A DNA stretch of 64,000 nt from NCBI RefSeq assembly GCF_004011695.2, contig NC_082415.1:1-64000 (forward strand). Reading direction: 5' to 3'. Numbering within the stretch: position 1 is the first letter of the stretch; every line of letters begins with the position of its first letter. Origin of the DNA: Ascochyta rabiei (Eukaryota > Ascomycota > Dothideomycetes > Pleosporales > Didymellaceae). A model generated the notes under the pieces. That model was not told the DNA's origin and did no database searches. It worked only from the letters and a program-made list of their open reading frames with translations. A program made the translations under genes and the position numbers. Below, in pieces: positions 1-10,311 of the stretch.

Positions 1-106
1 CCCTAACCCTAACCCTAACCCTAACCCTAACCCTAACCCTAACCCTAACCCTAACCCTAACCCTAACCCTAACCCTAACCCTAACCCTAACCCTAACCCT
101 AACCCT
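1..106. repeat. Telomere, (CCCTAA)n
   Basis: About 17 perfect CCCTAA units start at the first base. This is the C-rich strand of the standard fungal TTAGGG telomere, so base 1 is at or near the physical end of the chromosome. The tract decays at once into pyrimidine-rich DNA. Confidence 0.98.
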
Positions 107-2045
107 CTTTCTTACACTAAAACCCTAACCCTTACTCTTACTTACACTCTTATCTCTAACCTACACCCTCTCTTCTACTTTCACCCTAACCTTTTTTTTT
201 CTTACTCTTTCTTACCTTCTTCTTCTTTACTCTTTTTCTCTACCTTTTTCTTATCTCTTTTCTCTTTTACTCTTAACACTTACCTTCTTCTACCTACCTC
301 TCTTTAACTCCTTACTCTCTTCTTTACCTTACACTTACCTTCTTTATCCTTCTTTACAACTTTAAAACCTCCTTTCTTCTTCTTTTTCTTTTCACCTACC
401 TTTTCCTACTCTTTCCCACTTACTTCTCTCTACTAATCTCTTTTCTAACACCAAAACCCTAACCCTCTTCTTACTCTAAAACCCTAACCCTTTTCTCTAC
501 TACTACTACTTCTACCTCTACTCCCTTTTTCCCTTTTCTTTTCTTTTCCTCTACTCTTTTCCAATCTTTCTTCTCCTTTTCCTTCTATCCTTACTTCTCT
601 TTCTACTACTACTTTTACTTTTACTTTCTTTTTCTTACTTTCTTCACACTCTACTTTACTTTCCTTTCCCCTCTTCTCTTTTCACCTCTTTCTCTTCTAC
701 TCTTCTTTTTCCCAATCTTTAAACTCCTCTAACTCTTCTTTCTAACTTAATCCTAACCTCTCCTATTTCCTCCTCTCTTAACCCTTACTCTCATCCTTTC
801 CCCTTCCCTTACTTCAACCTTTTCCTTTACCCCTACACTCTCTCTCCTTACACTCTTTCTTCTCTTTACTCTCTTTCTCCCTTACTCCTACATTTTCTCA
901 CTCTCTTTCACCTTCACTTCTACTCTCTTCTTCTTAATTCTTCCTCTTAACTCTCCTTCTTTTTCTACTCTTTTACTCCTAATACTTATTTCCTTCTACT
1001 TAATTTTCTCTAACATCTTACTTTCTTCTTTAACCTACACCTACCTTCTCTTCTACCCTCCTTTTTAACACTTTTACTTTACTTCTTAACTTTTTTTTTC
1101 TTAAACCCTAACCCTCTTTCTATACCAAAACCCTAACACTTACTCTCACACTCTTCTTTATCCTTATATTAAAACTTTTACACTTTCTCTTCCTTACCTC
1201 TACTATCTTCCTTATTCTAACCTTTACTCTCTACTTCTCTTCTTAACTCTTTCTCTTACACCCTACCTTCTCTCACTCTTAAATCCTTTTTCACTCCTAC
1301 TTTTTCTTTCTCTCTATTACCTTTACTTCCACTTACTTCTACTTTTACTATCTTCTTTACTCTCTCTTCTACCTCTACTCTTCTCTTTCTACTCTCTCTC
1401 CTACTTTCACTCTAACCTCTCTTCTTACACTAAAACCCTAACCCTTATCTCTACACTCTTTATCTCTTTCACTCTAACCTCTCTTCTTACACTAAAACCC
1501 TAACCCTTATCTCTACACTCTTTATCTCTTACTCTCTTTCTCTCTTATCTTTATCTTCTCCTACTCTTTTTTACCCCCTTCTACTTAACTCCTTCTCTCT
1601 ACTTTTTTCTTCTCTCTACTTTTTTCTTCTCTCTTTACTTTTCTACTTTTAATACTTACTTCTCTCTACTACCTCTCTCCAACCCATTACTTTCTTTTTT
1701 ACCTTCTACTCACCTTCTTTCTTCTTTCTTAATACCTTAAAACTCTCTTTCTTCTTTCTTTATTTTCTTATCCTTCTTTTAACCTACCTTTACCTACTCT
1801 TTCCACCTACTTTTCTCTACTAAATTATTTTCTAACACCTTAACTTTACTTTTTAACTATTCTTTTTTTCTAAACCCTAACTCTCTTCTTACACTAAAAC
1901 CCTAACCCTTACTTCTACACTCTTTCTTACACTAAAACCCTAACCCTTACTCTTACACTTTTCTTTACTCTTTACTCTTACTTTCACCTTCTTTCTCTTC
2001 TACTTACATTCTTACTTCTTTATAATCTCTAAAACTTTTCTTCTA
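107..2045. repeat. G-free degenerate telomere-associated tract
   Basis: Reading from the telomere, the + strand contains only C, T and A; the first G is at 2048, inside the next element. Short CCCTAACCCT seeds recur near 121, 463, 479, 1104, 1435, 1497, 1899 and 1938, often preceded by ACACTAAAA. No credible coding sequence is present. The opposite strand is C-free, as telomerase products are. The tract resumes beyond the transposon at 3894. Confidence 0.9.
1405..1528. repeat. 62-bp tandem duplication with telomere seed
   Basis: Two adjacent, essentially identical units of about 62 bp each contain an ACACTAAAACCCTAACCC core. They lie inside the G-free tract and show that the tract grows partly by local duplication. 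Confidence 0.8.
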
Positions 2046-3891
2046 ACGTAATCCACCATCGAGTCGCGCACACCATCGAGTCGCGCACCTCTGCCAAGAC
2101 CTTACCACCACCTACCATCTATCGTGATGCTACAACCCCATGATCTTGAGGCGCTCCCTTGTGAAGATAGGATAATCCTTGCTATCCAAGCTATGAGACT
2201 CGACGCGTCAATGAGCCAACGCCGCGCTGCAGCCACGTACAACGTTCCTGAAAGTACCCTTCGCAACCAACGCGCTGGTTAAACTTCACGACGCGATACC
2301 CAACCCAATCGATTAAAGATTACAAAAGCTGAGGAGGAGACAATTATACAATATATAAGGAAGCTTGACGCACAAGGGTTTGCCCCTACGTTTACCTACA
2401 TACGCAGTATGGCTAATTAACTCCTGGCTGTACGTGGCGGTGGTGAGGTTGGAGTCAACTGGGTATACCGTCTGATTAAGCGGAGATCTGAGATTAAATC
2501 TCAGGTAACTAGACTTTGGGATCACCAGAGGATCCTCTGCAGTAATCTAGCTGTTATTAGTCCCTGGTTTGATCTTGTACGTAACGTCAAAGCCAAGTAT
2601 GGCATCCTGGACCAAGATACCTACAACTTTGACGAGACAGGCTTCCAAATAGGTGTTGGGGGGTCTGTTAAGGTGGTTACTGCGTCTGAGAGACGTGTTA
2701 AGCCACTTGGAGTCCAGCCTGGTGATCGTGAATGGGTAACGTTGATTGCTGCAATCAACGCCATAGGGTGGGTTATCCCACCATTCTTTATCTTTAAAGC
2801 GAAGCACTACAACCAAGCCTGGTATCACCAACAAGACAAGGAGTGGAGAATAGCTGTCAGCGATAATGGCTGGACTACAAACAAGATTAGATTTGCCTGG
2901 TTGAAGCACTTTATCCAGCATACAACAGCCCGCACGGTGGGTGGTTATTAACTGCTTATTATCGATGGCCACGAGAGCCACCAATTGCTCCAGTTTCAAG
3001 ACCTTTGTGAGGAAAGCAAGATTATTACTCTCTGTATGCCTGCTCATACCTCCCATATCCTCCAGCCGCTTGACGTGGGTTGCTTTGCTGCCTTAAAGCG
3101 TGCGTACAAGAAGGAAATTAATGTCTTGGCAAACAGTCATATCAACCATATTGACAAAAAGGCGTTCTTAGCTGCGTACGAAGTGGTTCATAAGGATGCC
3201 TTTTCATCTAATAATATTAGAGCTGGGTTTAAGGCAGCTGGGTTAGTCCCACATAACCCAGAGACAGTGCTATTAAAGCTTAATGTGAAGCCTCGTACGC
3301 CAACACCACCTTTACCTGGGTTAACCCTATAGCAGCCTAAAACACCAAGCAACGCTGCTGAGATTTTGGCTTAATCAGCGTTGGTTGAAAAGAGGATAAG
3401 GAACCACCGGAGCTCGTCACAAGAGTCAGTACTTGAGATGGTGCAATAGTTGCAAAAGGGAGCTGTAATACTAGCATATTCACAGGTGCTTTTAGCAGGT
3501 GAAGTAATCAAGCTTCAAGCAGCCAACAACGCTGCTTCTGAGCGTAAGAAGCGAAAGAAGAAGCGGATTTAGAAGGGTGGTACCCTATCACAAGCAGAGG
3601 CAGAGGAAATTATCGCCCAAAGGGATGCTGAGGCTCAGGTTGAGGTAGATAGGCGTACAGAGAGGGTCCAAGCAGGTGTTAGCAACAGGGGTATTCCCCA
3701 CTGTGGGAGGTGTGGTAAGGCAGGACACAACAAGCGCACTTGCAAGAAGGATGTAGTTGGATCAGGCGATTAATTTAAGCTATCTTGCACTGTTATATCT
3801 TGTTGTGGTGTTGAGTTATTAGCGTTGTATAGTAGGTAGCTGCATAAGGTGCGCGACTCGATGGTGTGCGCGACTCGATGGTGGATTACGT
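2046..3891 (+). mobile_element. Fot1/pogo-like DNA transposon 1
   Basis: A 1,846-bp element has long perfect terminal inverted repeats beginning ACGTAATCCACC and is flanked by a TA duplication (2044-2045 and 3892-3893). Each terminal repeat contains two tandem copies of a 17-bp motif built on ACCATCGAGTCGCGCAC. It was inserted into the G-free tract, which continues on both sides. The transposase inside is broken only by stop codons, so the element is fairly recent but inactive. Confidence 0.95.
2127..3773 (+). pseudogene. Fot1/pogo-like transposase with RIP stops
   Basis: One frame runs from the ATG at 2127 to the TAA at 3771-3773 (549 codons), with about seven internal TAA/TAG codons and no frameshift seen. 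Domain order fits DDE_1 transposases: an N-terminal helix-turn-helix/CENP-B-like DNA-binding part, the NFDETGF segment carrying the first acidic residue, IDGHESH with the second, and QPLDVGCF with the third. A C-terminal zinc knuckle C-X2-C-X4-H-X4-C is intact at about 3704-3745. The catalytic Asp residues are unchanged; only stops disable it. Stops at Gln/Trp-type positions indicate RIP. Confidence 0.93.
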
Positions 3892-3893
3892 TA

Positions 3894-5058
3894 CTACTTC
3901 TTCTTCTTTACTATTTCTTCTCTCTTCTTATCTTTTCTCTTACCTCTACCCTCCTTCTCTTTTTCTTCTACACCTCTACTCTAAACTCTTCTTATACTTC
4001 TCTTAACATCTCTTTTCCTCTTTTCTAATTTCTACTTTTCTTATTCTTCTTTCTTTATTTTCAAACTACTTTTTCTTTAACCCTTAACTTTTCTTTACTA
4101 CTTTCCCTTCTAAACATCTTACCTTCCTTCTATACAACTACTTCTTTCTAATTTTAATCCTTCTTCTTCTTCCTTCTTCTTTTATCTTTACTTACTTTAT
4201 CTTTTACTCTTCTCTCTTTTCTTTCTTAAACTTTACCTCTCTTCCTACACTAAAACCTTAACTATTAATTCTACATTTTTCTTTACTTTCTCTCTTACCT
4301 TTATCCTTTACCTTCTTAACTTTTTCTTCTTCTTTTTACTCTTTTCTTTCTCTTCTTCTCTAACTTTTTCTATCTACTAAACTATTTCTATTTTTAACTT
4401 TCTTCTTCCTTCTTTTTATCTCTCTTCTTACACTTCTACCTACTTCTTTCTTTATCTATTTCTACTTCTTTTCTCTTAACCCCCTTCTACTCTTTCTATA
4501 TTAACACCCTAACTCTCTTCTAACTCTAAAACCCTAACCCTCTTCTTACTCTAAAACCCTAACCCTTACACTTACCCTCTTCTTCTCCCTTACCTCACCC
4601 TACTCTTTTCTATACTCTATTTTTTTCTTCACTTTGCTCTTCTCTTTATCCTACTCTCTCCTACTTCTTCTTCCCTTACCTTTTTCTTCCCTCTACTCTT
4701 CTACTCTTAACACCTATTCTCTAATCCTTACTACTTTCCTCTATTCTTTCTACTTACCTTATCCTTTTCTTTCTTTGTTCTACTACTCCTAACCCTTCTC
4801 TATTCTTTATTAATTTTTCTTTAATCTATTACTCTTTCTTTTACTATTTACCTTCGTCTCTCTTTTCTAATACTTTAAATTTTACTCTTCTACTTTTTTT
4901 TTAAACTCCTACTCTCTTCTCATATTAAAACCCTAACTAATAATACCATTACTTTCTTATCTCTTAATTTTCTTTTATACTATTTTTTTTATTATTTCTA
5001 TCTTCCCCTACTTATAAACAACTCTTAACTCTATTTCTTTTTACTTAACTACTACTAT
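3894..5058. repeat. Continuation of the G-poor tract
   Basis: This is the same C/T/A-only composition as 107-2045, with only about three G residues in 1.1 kb. CCCTAA seeds lie near 4502, 4528, 4552 and 4928. No gene is seen. Confidence 0.85.
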
Positions 5059-6560
5059 GCTTTTTTTCTTCTTTGTTTTCTTTTTCCTTACTACTATTAC
5101 TACGCCACTGTCTTTTTCTCTCTCTTCTGTTCCGCTCCGCGGTCTTAACCACCTTCCCTCCTTTACTCTCTTCTGTTCCGCTCCGCGGTCTCAACCACCT
5201 TCCCTCCTTCACTCTTAACCGCTCCGCTCTGGGGGCACATCCACAGGCCCCTCCGCCCACCCCTCTTTCTCCCTTACCCTCTTCTCCTCAACTACTATTT
5301 CCTTTCTCCTTCTTTTACTTTCAACTTAATACTTACCTTTCCTATTATTAACTTTCCCTTTCCTCCTCTCTGCTTTCTTGTGACACCTGACGGGCCTACT
5401 ATCTACCCCCCTCTTGCGCGTCACGGTCTTTTTGGTTTACGGGCGCGTCTCCCTACCGCTCAATATGCCCTGTGCACTCTCGGACGGGTTTCCGTCATAC
5501 CCTCTACTAGTTGCCGGCCTACAAATGCGGGTAACCCTAACCCTAACCTTGACCTGTGTCTGGTCCTGAACCCAACTTCACTTATCTAACGTCTTTGTTA
5601 CGCTTACTCTCTTGTGACGCCTTACGGGCCCCCTACCGGTTCTTCTCCCCTAAACGCTGTCTCAATCATTTCTACGGCTTAATGCTGTGCTCTTCTGCTT
5701 TTAACAACTGATCTGCTTGCTCTGTTAACCTTCTCGCGGGTTACGGGGCCTTTTACGGGCTGTTTGCTGTCGTCTCTTACTAGTTATGGGTCATGCTCTG
5801 TAACTGCCCGCCTTCCCTCCCTCTCCACCCTTTCGCCTTTCTCCAACAGTCTTGACCACGCTTCCGTTGACGCTTGCTGCACTCTCGGACGGACGGGTAT
5901 CTGCTACACCCCTGTTACGCGTCACTAACGCACTGGTTACGGGGGCCTCTTCACGGGTTACGGACCTCTCTACAGGCTTGGGGGCACCTCTACGGGTTGT
6001 ACGCCTTACTGTCGGCCTCTTCTTGCTCTGTGCTATTGTTAACTACTTCGCTCGGCGTCCTTGTAATACATTATCACGGCTTACCTCTCTACTGCTTTGC
6101 TATGTTGACCTCTCGATGATACCTCATCATGGCTTCGTCGCCTACCTCTTCTCTTTTCTTAACTGCTGCGCTTCTTGTGCCTCCCTACGGGCCTTCCGCC
6201 CACCCCTTCTACTTCACTGCTGCGCTCGGCTTCTTTGTGACACCTTACGGGCCCACCTCCCACCCTCTTCTCCCTTCTTCTCGACAACCCTCTCTTAAAA
6301 CACCCACGGGCCCACCGCCCACCCCTTCTTCTACCCTCTTCTCTCCCTTATCCTTTGCTCGTGATACCTTATCACGGCCCCACCCACCTCCCCTCTTTCT
6401 CCTTCACCCTCTACTGCCCCGCCCGACTGCTTTGTAACACCTGACGGGCCTACCGCCCACCCTTCTTTCACGCACTACAACATCTACGGGATTAGGAATG
6501 CCTTTCTGGCTGCGGCACCACGATTGGGTTTGCTAAACTTCCCCTAACTACTGTTCCATC
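5059..6560. repeat. C-rich diverged minisatellite
   Basis: Pyrimidine-rich DNA with many loose copies of a unit like GTGACACC-(T/G)ACGGGCC-x-CCGCCCACCC (near 5380, 5612, 6185, 6233, 6300, 6360, 6433). A telomere remnant, GGTAACCCTAACCCTAACC, lies at about 5530-5548. Open frames here are by-products of low complexity and are not called as genes. Confidence 0.7.
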
Positions 6561-6779
6561 TTGTGACAATACTCTCTAAACGCCTAAAACACCTTTTTAA
6601 ATGCCTCCTCCTCTCTACATTGTACTTTTCCCTAATTTTTGTTGTCTTGATCCTGCGCTTTCTTTTTAATACAAACGGCTGCTTTAGGTTAGGGACTTAC
6701 TTGCTTTTGGGTGCTCTTCCTGGTTTCTGGGCTCTTTCTGGGCTGTGCGCTGTTCTTAAATAATCAGCTCTTACTAATT
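6561..6779. other. Spacer between minisatellites, no gene called
   Basis: Ordinary-looking short stretch between the C-rich and G-rich arrays. It holds a 66-codon open frame rich in Leu and Phe, with no recognisable family and no supporting context. Confidence 0.5.
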
Positions 6780-7375
6780 TAGGGCTACTCCCTAGGCTTG
6801 GGCAGGGGACTACTTTTGGGCCACTTGGGTTAGGGGTCTACTTGGCGCACTACTTAGGGAACTACGTGCGAACCACTTGGGTTGGGGGACTGCCGGGGTG
6901 GCTACTGGGGGAACTACTGGGAAACCACTTGGGTTGGGGGATCCACTCAGGTTGGACGTGCCACTTAGGTGGGGCAACTACTTAGGTTAACGCACTACCT
7001 GGGGAACCACGTAGGGAACTGCTTGTGGACCCACTCGGACTGGGGGACTACTGGGGAACTACTTGGGTTAGCAGACCACTTTAGGAATTACTTAGGATAC
7101 TACTTGGGTTGATACTTACTACGCAGGTTGATGCTGACTATGTAGGTTGGTGCTGACTACGTGGGTTGGGGGGATCCGCATGGGTTAGGGGGCTCTACTT
7201 AGGTTGGGGGGATTTGCATGGGTTAGGGGGCTCTACTTAGGTTAGGGGATCCGCATGGGTTAGGGGGCTCTACTTGGATTGGGGGCTCTACTTGGGTTGG
7301 GGGATCTGCATAGGTTGGGGGGCTTTACTTGGGTTAGCGGGTATCACTCGGGTTGTGGGGACTACTTTGGTCAGT
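6780..7375. repeat. G-rich degenerate TTAGGG-like minisatellite
   Basis: Many imperfect units such as GGGTTAGGGGGCTCTACTTA and GGTTGGGGGACTACT. GGGTTGGG and GGGTTAGGG recur every 20-50 bases. G-richness is on the + strand, the reverse of the terminal telomere, which has C on the + strand. The tract could form G-quadruplexes. No gene is supported. Confidence 0.75.
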
Positions 7376-7499
7376 GGCCCTTCTCTAGGCGTTTCTTTCT
7401 GCGTCTCTGAAGTGTCTGTGTTGCTATTTGGCTGTTTTGCACTTTCTGACTTCTGCGTGATACTAACGCGCTAGTTAGTCTGCCTCTGTATCTTTAAGA

Positions 7500-7688
7500 C
7501 ACGCAACTATAAATCTGCAGCGTTAAATAACCATAAGTTATAAATCAACTTAAACACAATAACCTACAACTGTTATTTAATTATCTCTTTGTTTGTGCAT
7601 TGCGTTGTGGTGGTTGCGTTGGTTCTGACTTTTGCGTGTTTCTCACGCAAGCCTCAGTCACCACTAGCTGTGCTTTCCTCCTGTAGTA
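7500..7688. other. Intergenic, nothing recognised
   Basis: Mixed-composition DNA without a convincing open frame or repeat before the LTR remnant. Confidence 0.5.
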
Positions 7689-7874
7689 AGGGATGAGCAC
7701 GGTATCTAGATCGGTAGGGTTATCAACTAAGCAAAGCTCTTGAAGATAGGGTGCAATAAATAGTACAGAGTAGACTGTCTAGTTTGAGAGCGGGTTAACA
7801 TTCTAAAGACAAACTTGATTGACGAGGTTAAACACGAACTATAAGGGTTGTGTTCCTGTAATCTATATACTAAG
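7689..7874 (+). mobile_element. LTR fragment related to gypsy-2
   Basis: About 186 bp matches the middle of the 532-bp gypsy-2 LTR (55915-56095), including the shared run GTACAGAGTAGACTGTCTAG. It keeps more CpA/TpG sites than the internal copies at 56 and 62 kb, so it is less RIP-mutated. It is a solo or truncated LTR. Confidence 0.85.
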
Positions 7875-7881
7875 GAGATAT

Positions 7882-7973
7882 AATGCTCGTTAACAAGCAA
7901 CTAGAGTTAGTCTAATGAAATACATGAGGGTGCTTGTGGACGAGCATATCGTACCATGCTCGTTAACAAGCAG
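7882..7973. repeat. Pair of 17-bp near-palindromic direct repeats
   Basis: ATGCTCGTTAACAAGCA occurs at about 7882-7898 and 7957-7973. Its core GCTCGTTAACAAGC is almost self-complementary around GTTAAC. Function unknown; a protein-binding site or an insertion scar are both possible. Confidence 0.65.
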
Positions 7974-8202
7974 TCACGTAACAACCCTGCGTGTCCTGTC
8001 CTTCTCCACTGTTCGTTCCTTCAGGGCGGAGTTAGGGGTCTTGGTTGGCTGGTACTTATTGTTGTGCCGTTCCCTGGCACAGGACCATAGCACTACGCTA
8101 CAGAATAAGCACAGTAGTGGCTGTGTTGCAAAAAAACAACTGTTCTATCTACTGTAGATCCACGCCAACAACGTGTATAGTCTGACTGGGGTAATAACTA
8201 AT

Positions 8203-9447
8203 CTAATCTATTATTAATCTGTTATTAGTTCGGCATGCCCTGATGTACGCATACTTGACGAGTAATGCAGACGCATGTCCTGGCGTAACAGTAAAAGTCT
8301 GCTTAGAGGAGAACTCCTTGTATTCCTCTTTTAAGGAGGCCTCCGTTAATAAAAACTGGTAATTAAGACTGATGCTTGCGCTGAAGGCCTTAATTCTAAC
8401 TGAGGCCGAGACTTCTACGCCAGCTGAATGGCTCATCTCCTTTGTTTTTGTCTCTGATACACCCTTTGTAACTGTTATTTCCTCTAGAAATGGAAGTATA
8501 TTGTGGTTCTTGTGCAACTTGAACACGTACCATGATGTGTGCTTACTGAGCAAGATAAAAGGATCAGAAATCAGGCCCAGTCTCTCCCTTTTGTCGGCTG
8601 CAAAGAAGGCGACGTAGGGTAGAATCACTTCAGCCTGCTTTTTCTCGCCAAATGTTTCTCCCTTATTAGGGAATTTGTCTTTTGTAAACTTGGGTTTTTC
8701 GCTTTCAAAATTGTTGTAGTTCTTTGGGCAGGGTAGTACTAAGACCTTTGCAAGACTAACAGGAGGCATTTCGTAACAATTAGTAGGGCCAAGTCGAAAC
8801 ATATTAGTGAAAACTAGGAGCTTTATGCTGCCATACTGAACAGGGGGCAGGGCCACTAGGTAAATGGAGCAATTCAGCTTAACCCCTGACTTCGTGTCGT
8901 CCCAGATACAGTCTGACCCAAAATCTAAATCTATAATTAGGTCAAAACGGACACACTATATCTCATTAGTTAAGGGAGTTTTATAGCTTCCCGTGCAAAT
9001 GTCCCCTAGAGAGAGGTAACCTAGAGGGGCTATAGGTCTCCAGAATAAGCTGTTAGATTTCCCCTTACTACCCTCGTCGTTCCAGATAAAGTAGTAGCCA
9101 GTAGGACTAGCAACTGCAGGTTTCCCTTCGGCTTTTGGATTGTTGCCAACTAAGAGAGTTGCTCGCTTGCTGGTCAGACCGTCCTTATATTTCGAGGTCG
9201 CAAAAGACCCTAGGGGACGTATATTACCCTGTGATTTTGCATAATAGACATTGACAGCTCTAGTAGCACTGGTGCCCCTGTCGTTGTACCTCTACTCCCA
9301 GTCTAAAGTCATGGTAACCCTTAGGTCACCATAGTCTTGAGTTTTGTTGAATTTCACTATTGTTTGAAAGTTGTGTGAGTAACTACCTAGACTTGGCTTT
9401 AAATGTGGAAGGTGGATAAGAGGGGTGTAAAGAAGTACCAAAGACTC
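8203..9447 (-). pseudogene. Vps62-domain protein with toxin-like C-terminal part, broken
   Basis: On the minus strand one frame stays open from about 9447 to the stop at 8203, except for TAG codons at 9292-9294 and 8956-8958. The N-terminal half carries Vps62 (PF06101) hallmarks: FIWNDEGS, then FWRPIAPLGYLSLGD, then CVR. The C-terminal third is Ser/Thr/Val-rich amphipathic beta sequence with alternating Ser (around SAGVEVSASVRI), resembling regions attached to Vps62 in some insecticidal or pore-forming-type proteins; that link is a weak inference. Both stops are TAG, as RIP of CAG or TGG would give. No convincing start Met is seen; an in-frame ATG lies at 9310-9312. A TAA at 9448 closes the frame upstream. 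Probably non-functional. Confidence 0.7.
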
Positions 9448-9450
9448 TTA

Positions 9451-10311
9451 GAGTTGCGTTATCAGGAGAAAGCGAACTGATTTAAAGCAGTAGTGATTAG
9501 AATGTAAGAATTGCTAGCCCCTTATATACGTTTCTGTTATCTAAAATAGAACAAGCGTTTCTAAGACAGAACAGTTAACTATTCCAGGATTTAACTTCTG
9601 TGTAACTTCTAAAAAGATTATATGAGTACTTGCACAATCAACCAGGTTTTAGTTAACTATCTCCAATTAATTAGAAGAAACCTGTTAAGGTAGTGTTAGG
9701 TAGTACAAAGGTTGCAGTGAGGAACTATACAGCCTAGCAGTGCACATCTGCAGCGAGGAATGTGTAGGCGTGCAACCTTAAAGTCAGAGCCGTTATTTAG
9801 AAGCAGTAGGTTGGGTGCCCTGTTTCAAATTCGTTGTGCACACTTGCACCCCAAAAATCGTTTCAATAAAGGATACTAAAACCACGTGCAGCAGTACAAC
9901 AGAATACAGGGCGACAATCTAGATTAATGCAGGACGAAAAGAGCAGCTAGAGGGCGATTCCGTGTGCCTGGACCAAAGCCTGTTCGGCCATACCGGACGA
10001 TGCTGTAAATAGCGTAAAGAACTGGATAAGCTGGCAACTTACCCTATACAACGAAACTAGAGTTAATTATTCACATCCTTTAGTAAGAAGGGTGGTACAT
10101 AGTATACTGTACGCGCTATGTTGTGCTCTGGACTAGTACACTGTAAATGGCTCGTAGCGCCGACTAGCAGTGTCTCACGGAGAAGTTCGGCTCTGGTCTT
10201 TTCGGGGAGACGCTCGGGTGGGGTCTAGGACCACTTGATATGACCATACAACGCAATTTAGTTAGATTTCTCCGTTTTAACTAGCACAACTCCCAAGTTA
10301 CATTACTTTAA
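9451..10311. other. Intergenic, no gene recognised
   Basis: About 860 bp of mixed composition with frequent stops in all frames. No TE family or RNA gene was recognised. Confidence 0.5.

Noticed and set aside
2313..3056. Minus-strand frames over the first Fot1-like element
   Set aside because: They are shadows of the transposase frame on the + strand.
5073..6437. Several + frames of 69-148 codons in the C-rich minisatellite
   Set aside because: Composition is Pro/Leu/Ser/Cys-rich from low-complexity pyrimidine repeats, frames overlap each other, and no family or splice context supports them.
6563..7474. Two 66-codon hydrophobic frames
   Set aside because: One lies in spacer and one in the G-rich array; the Gly/Trp/Leu content follows directly from the repeat units.
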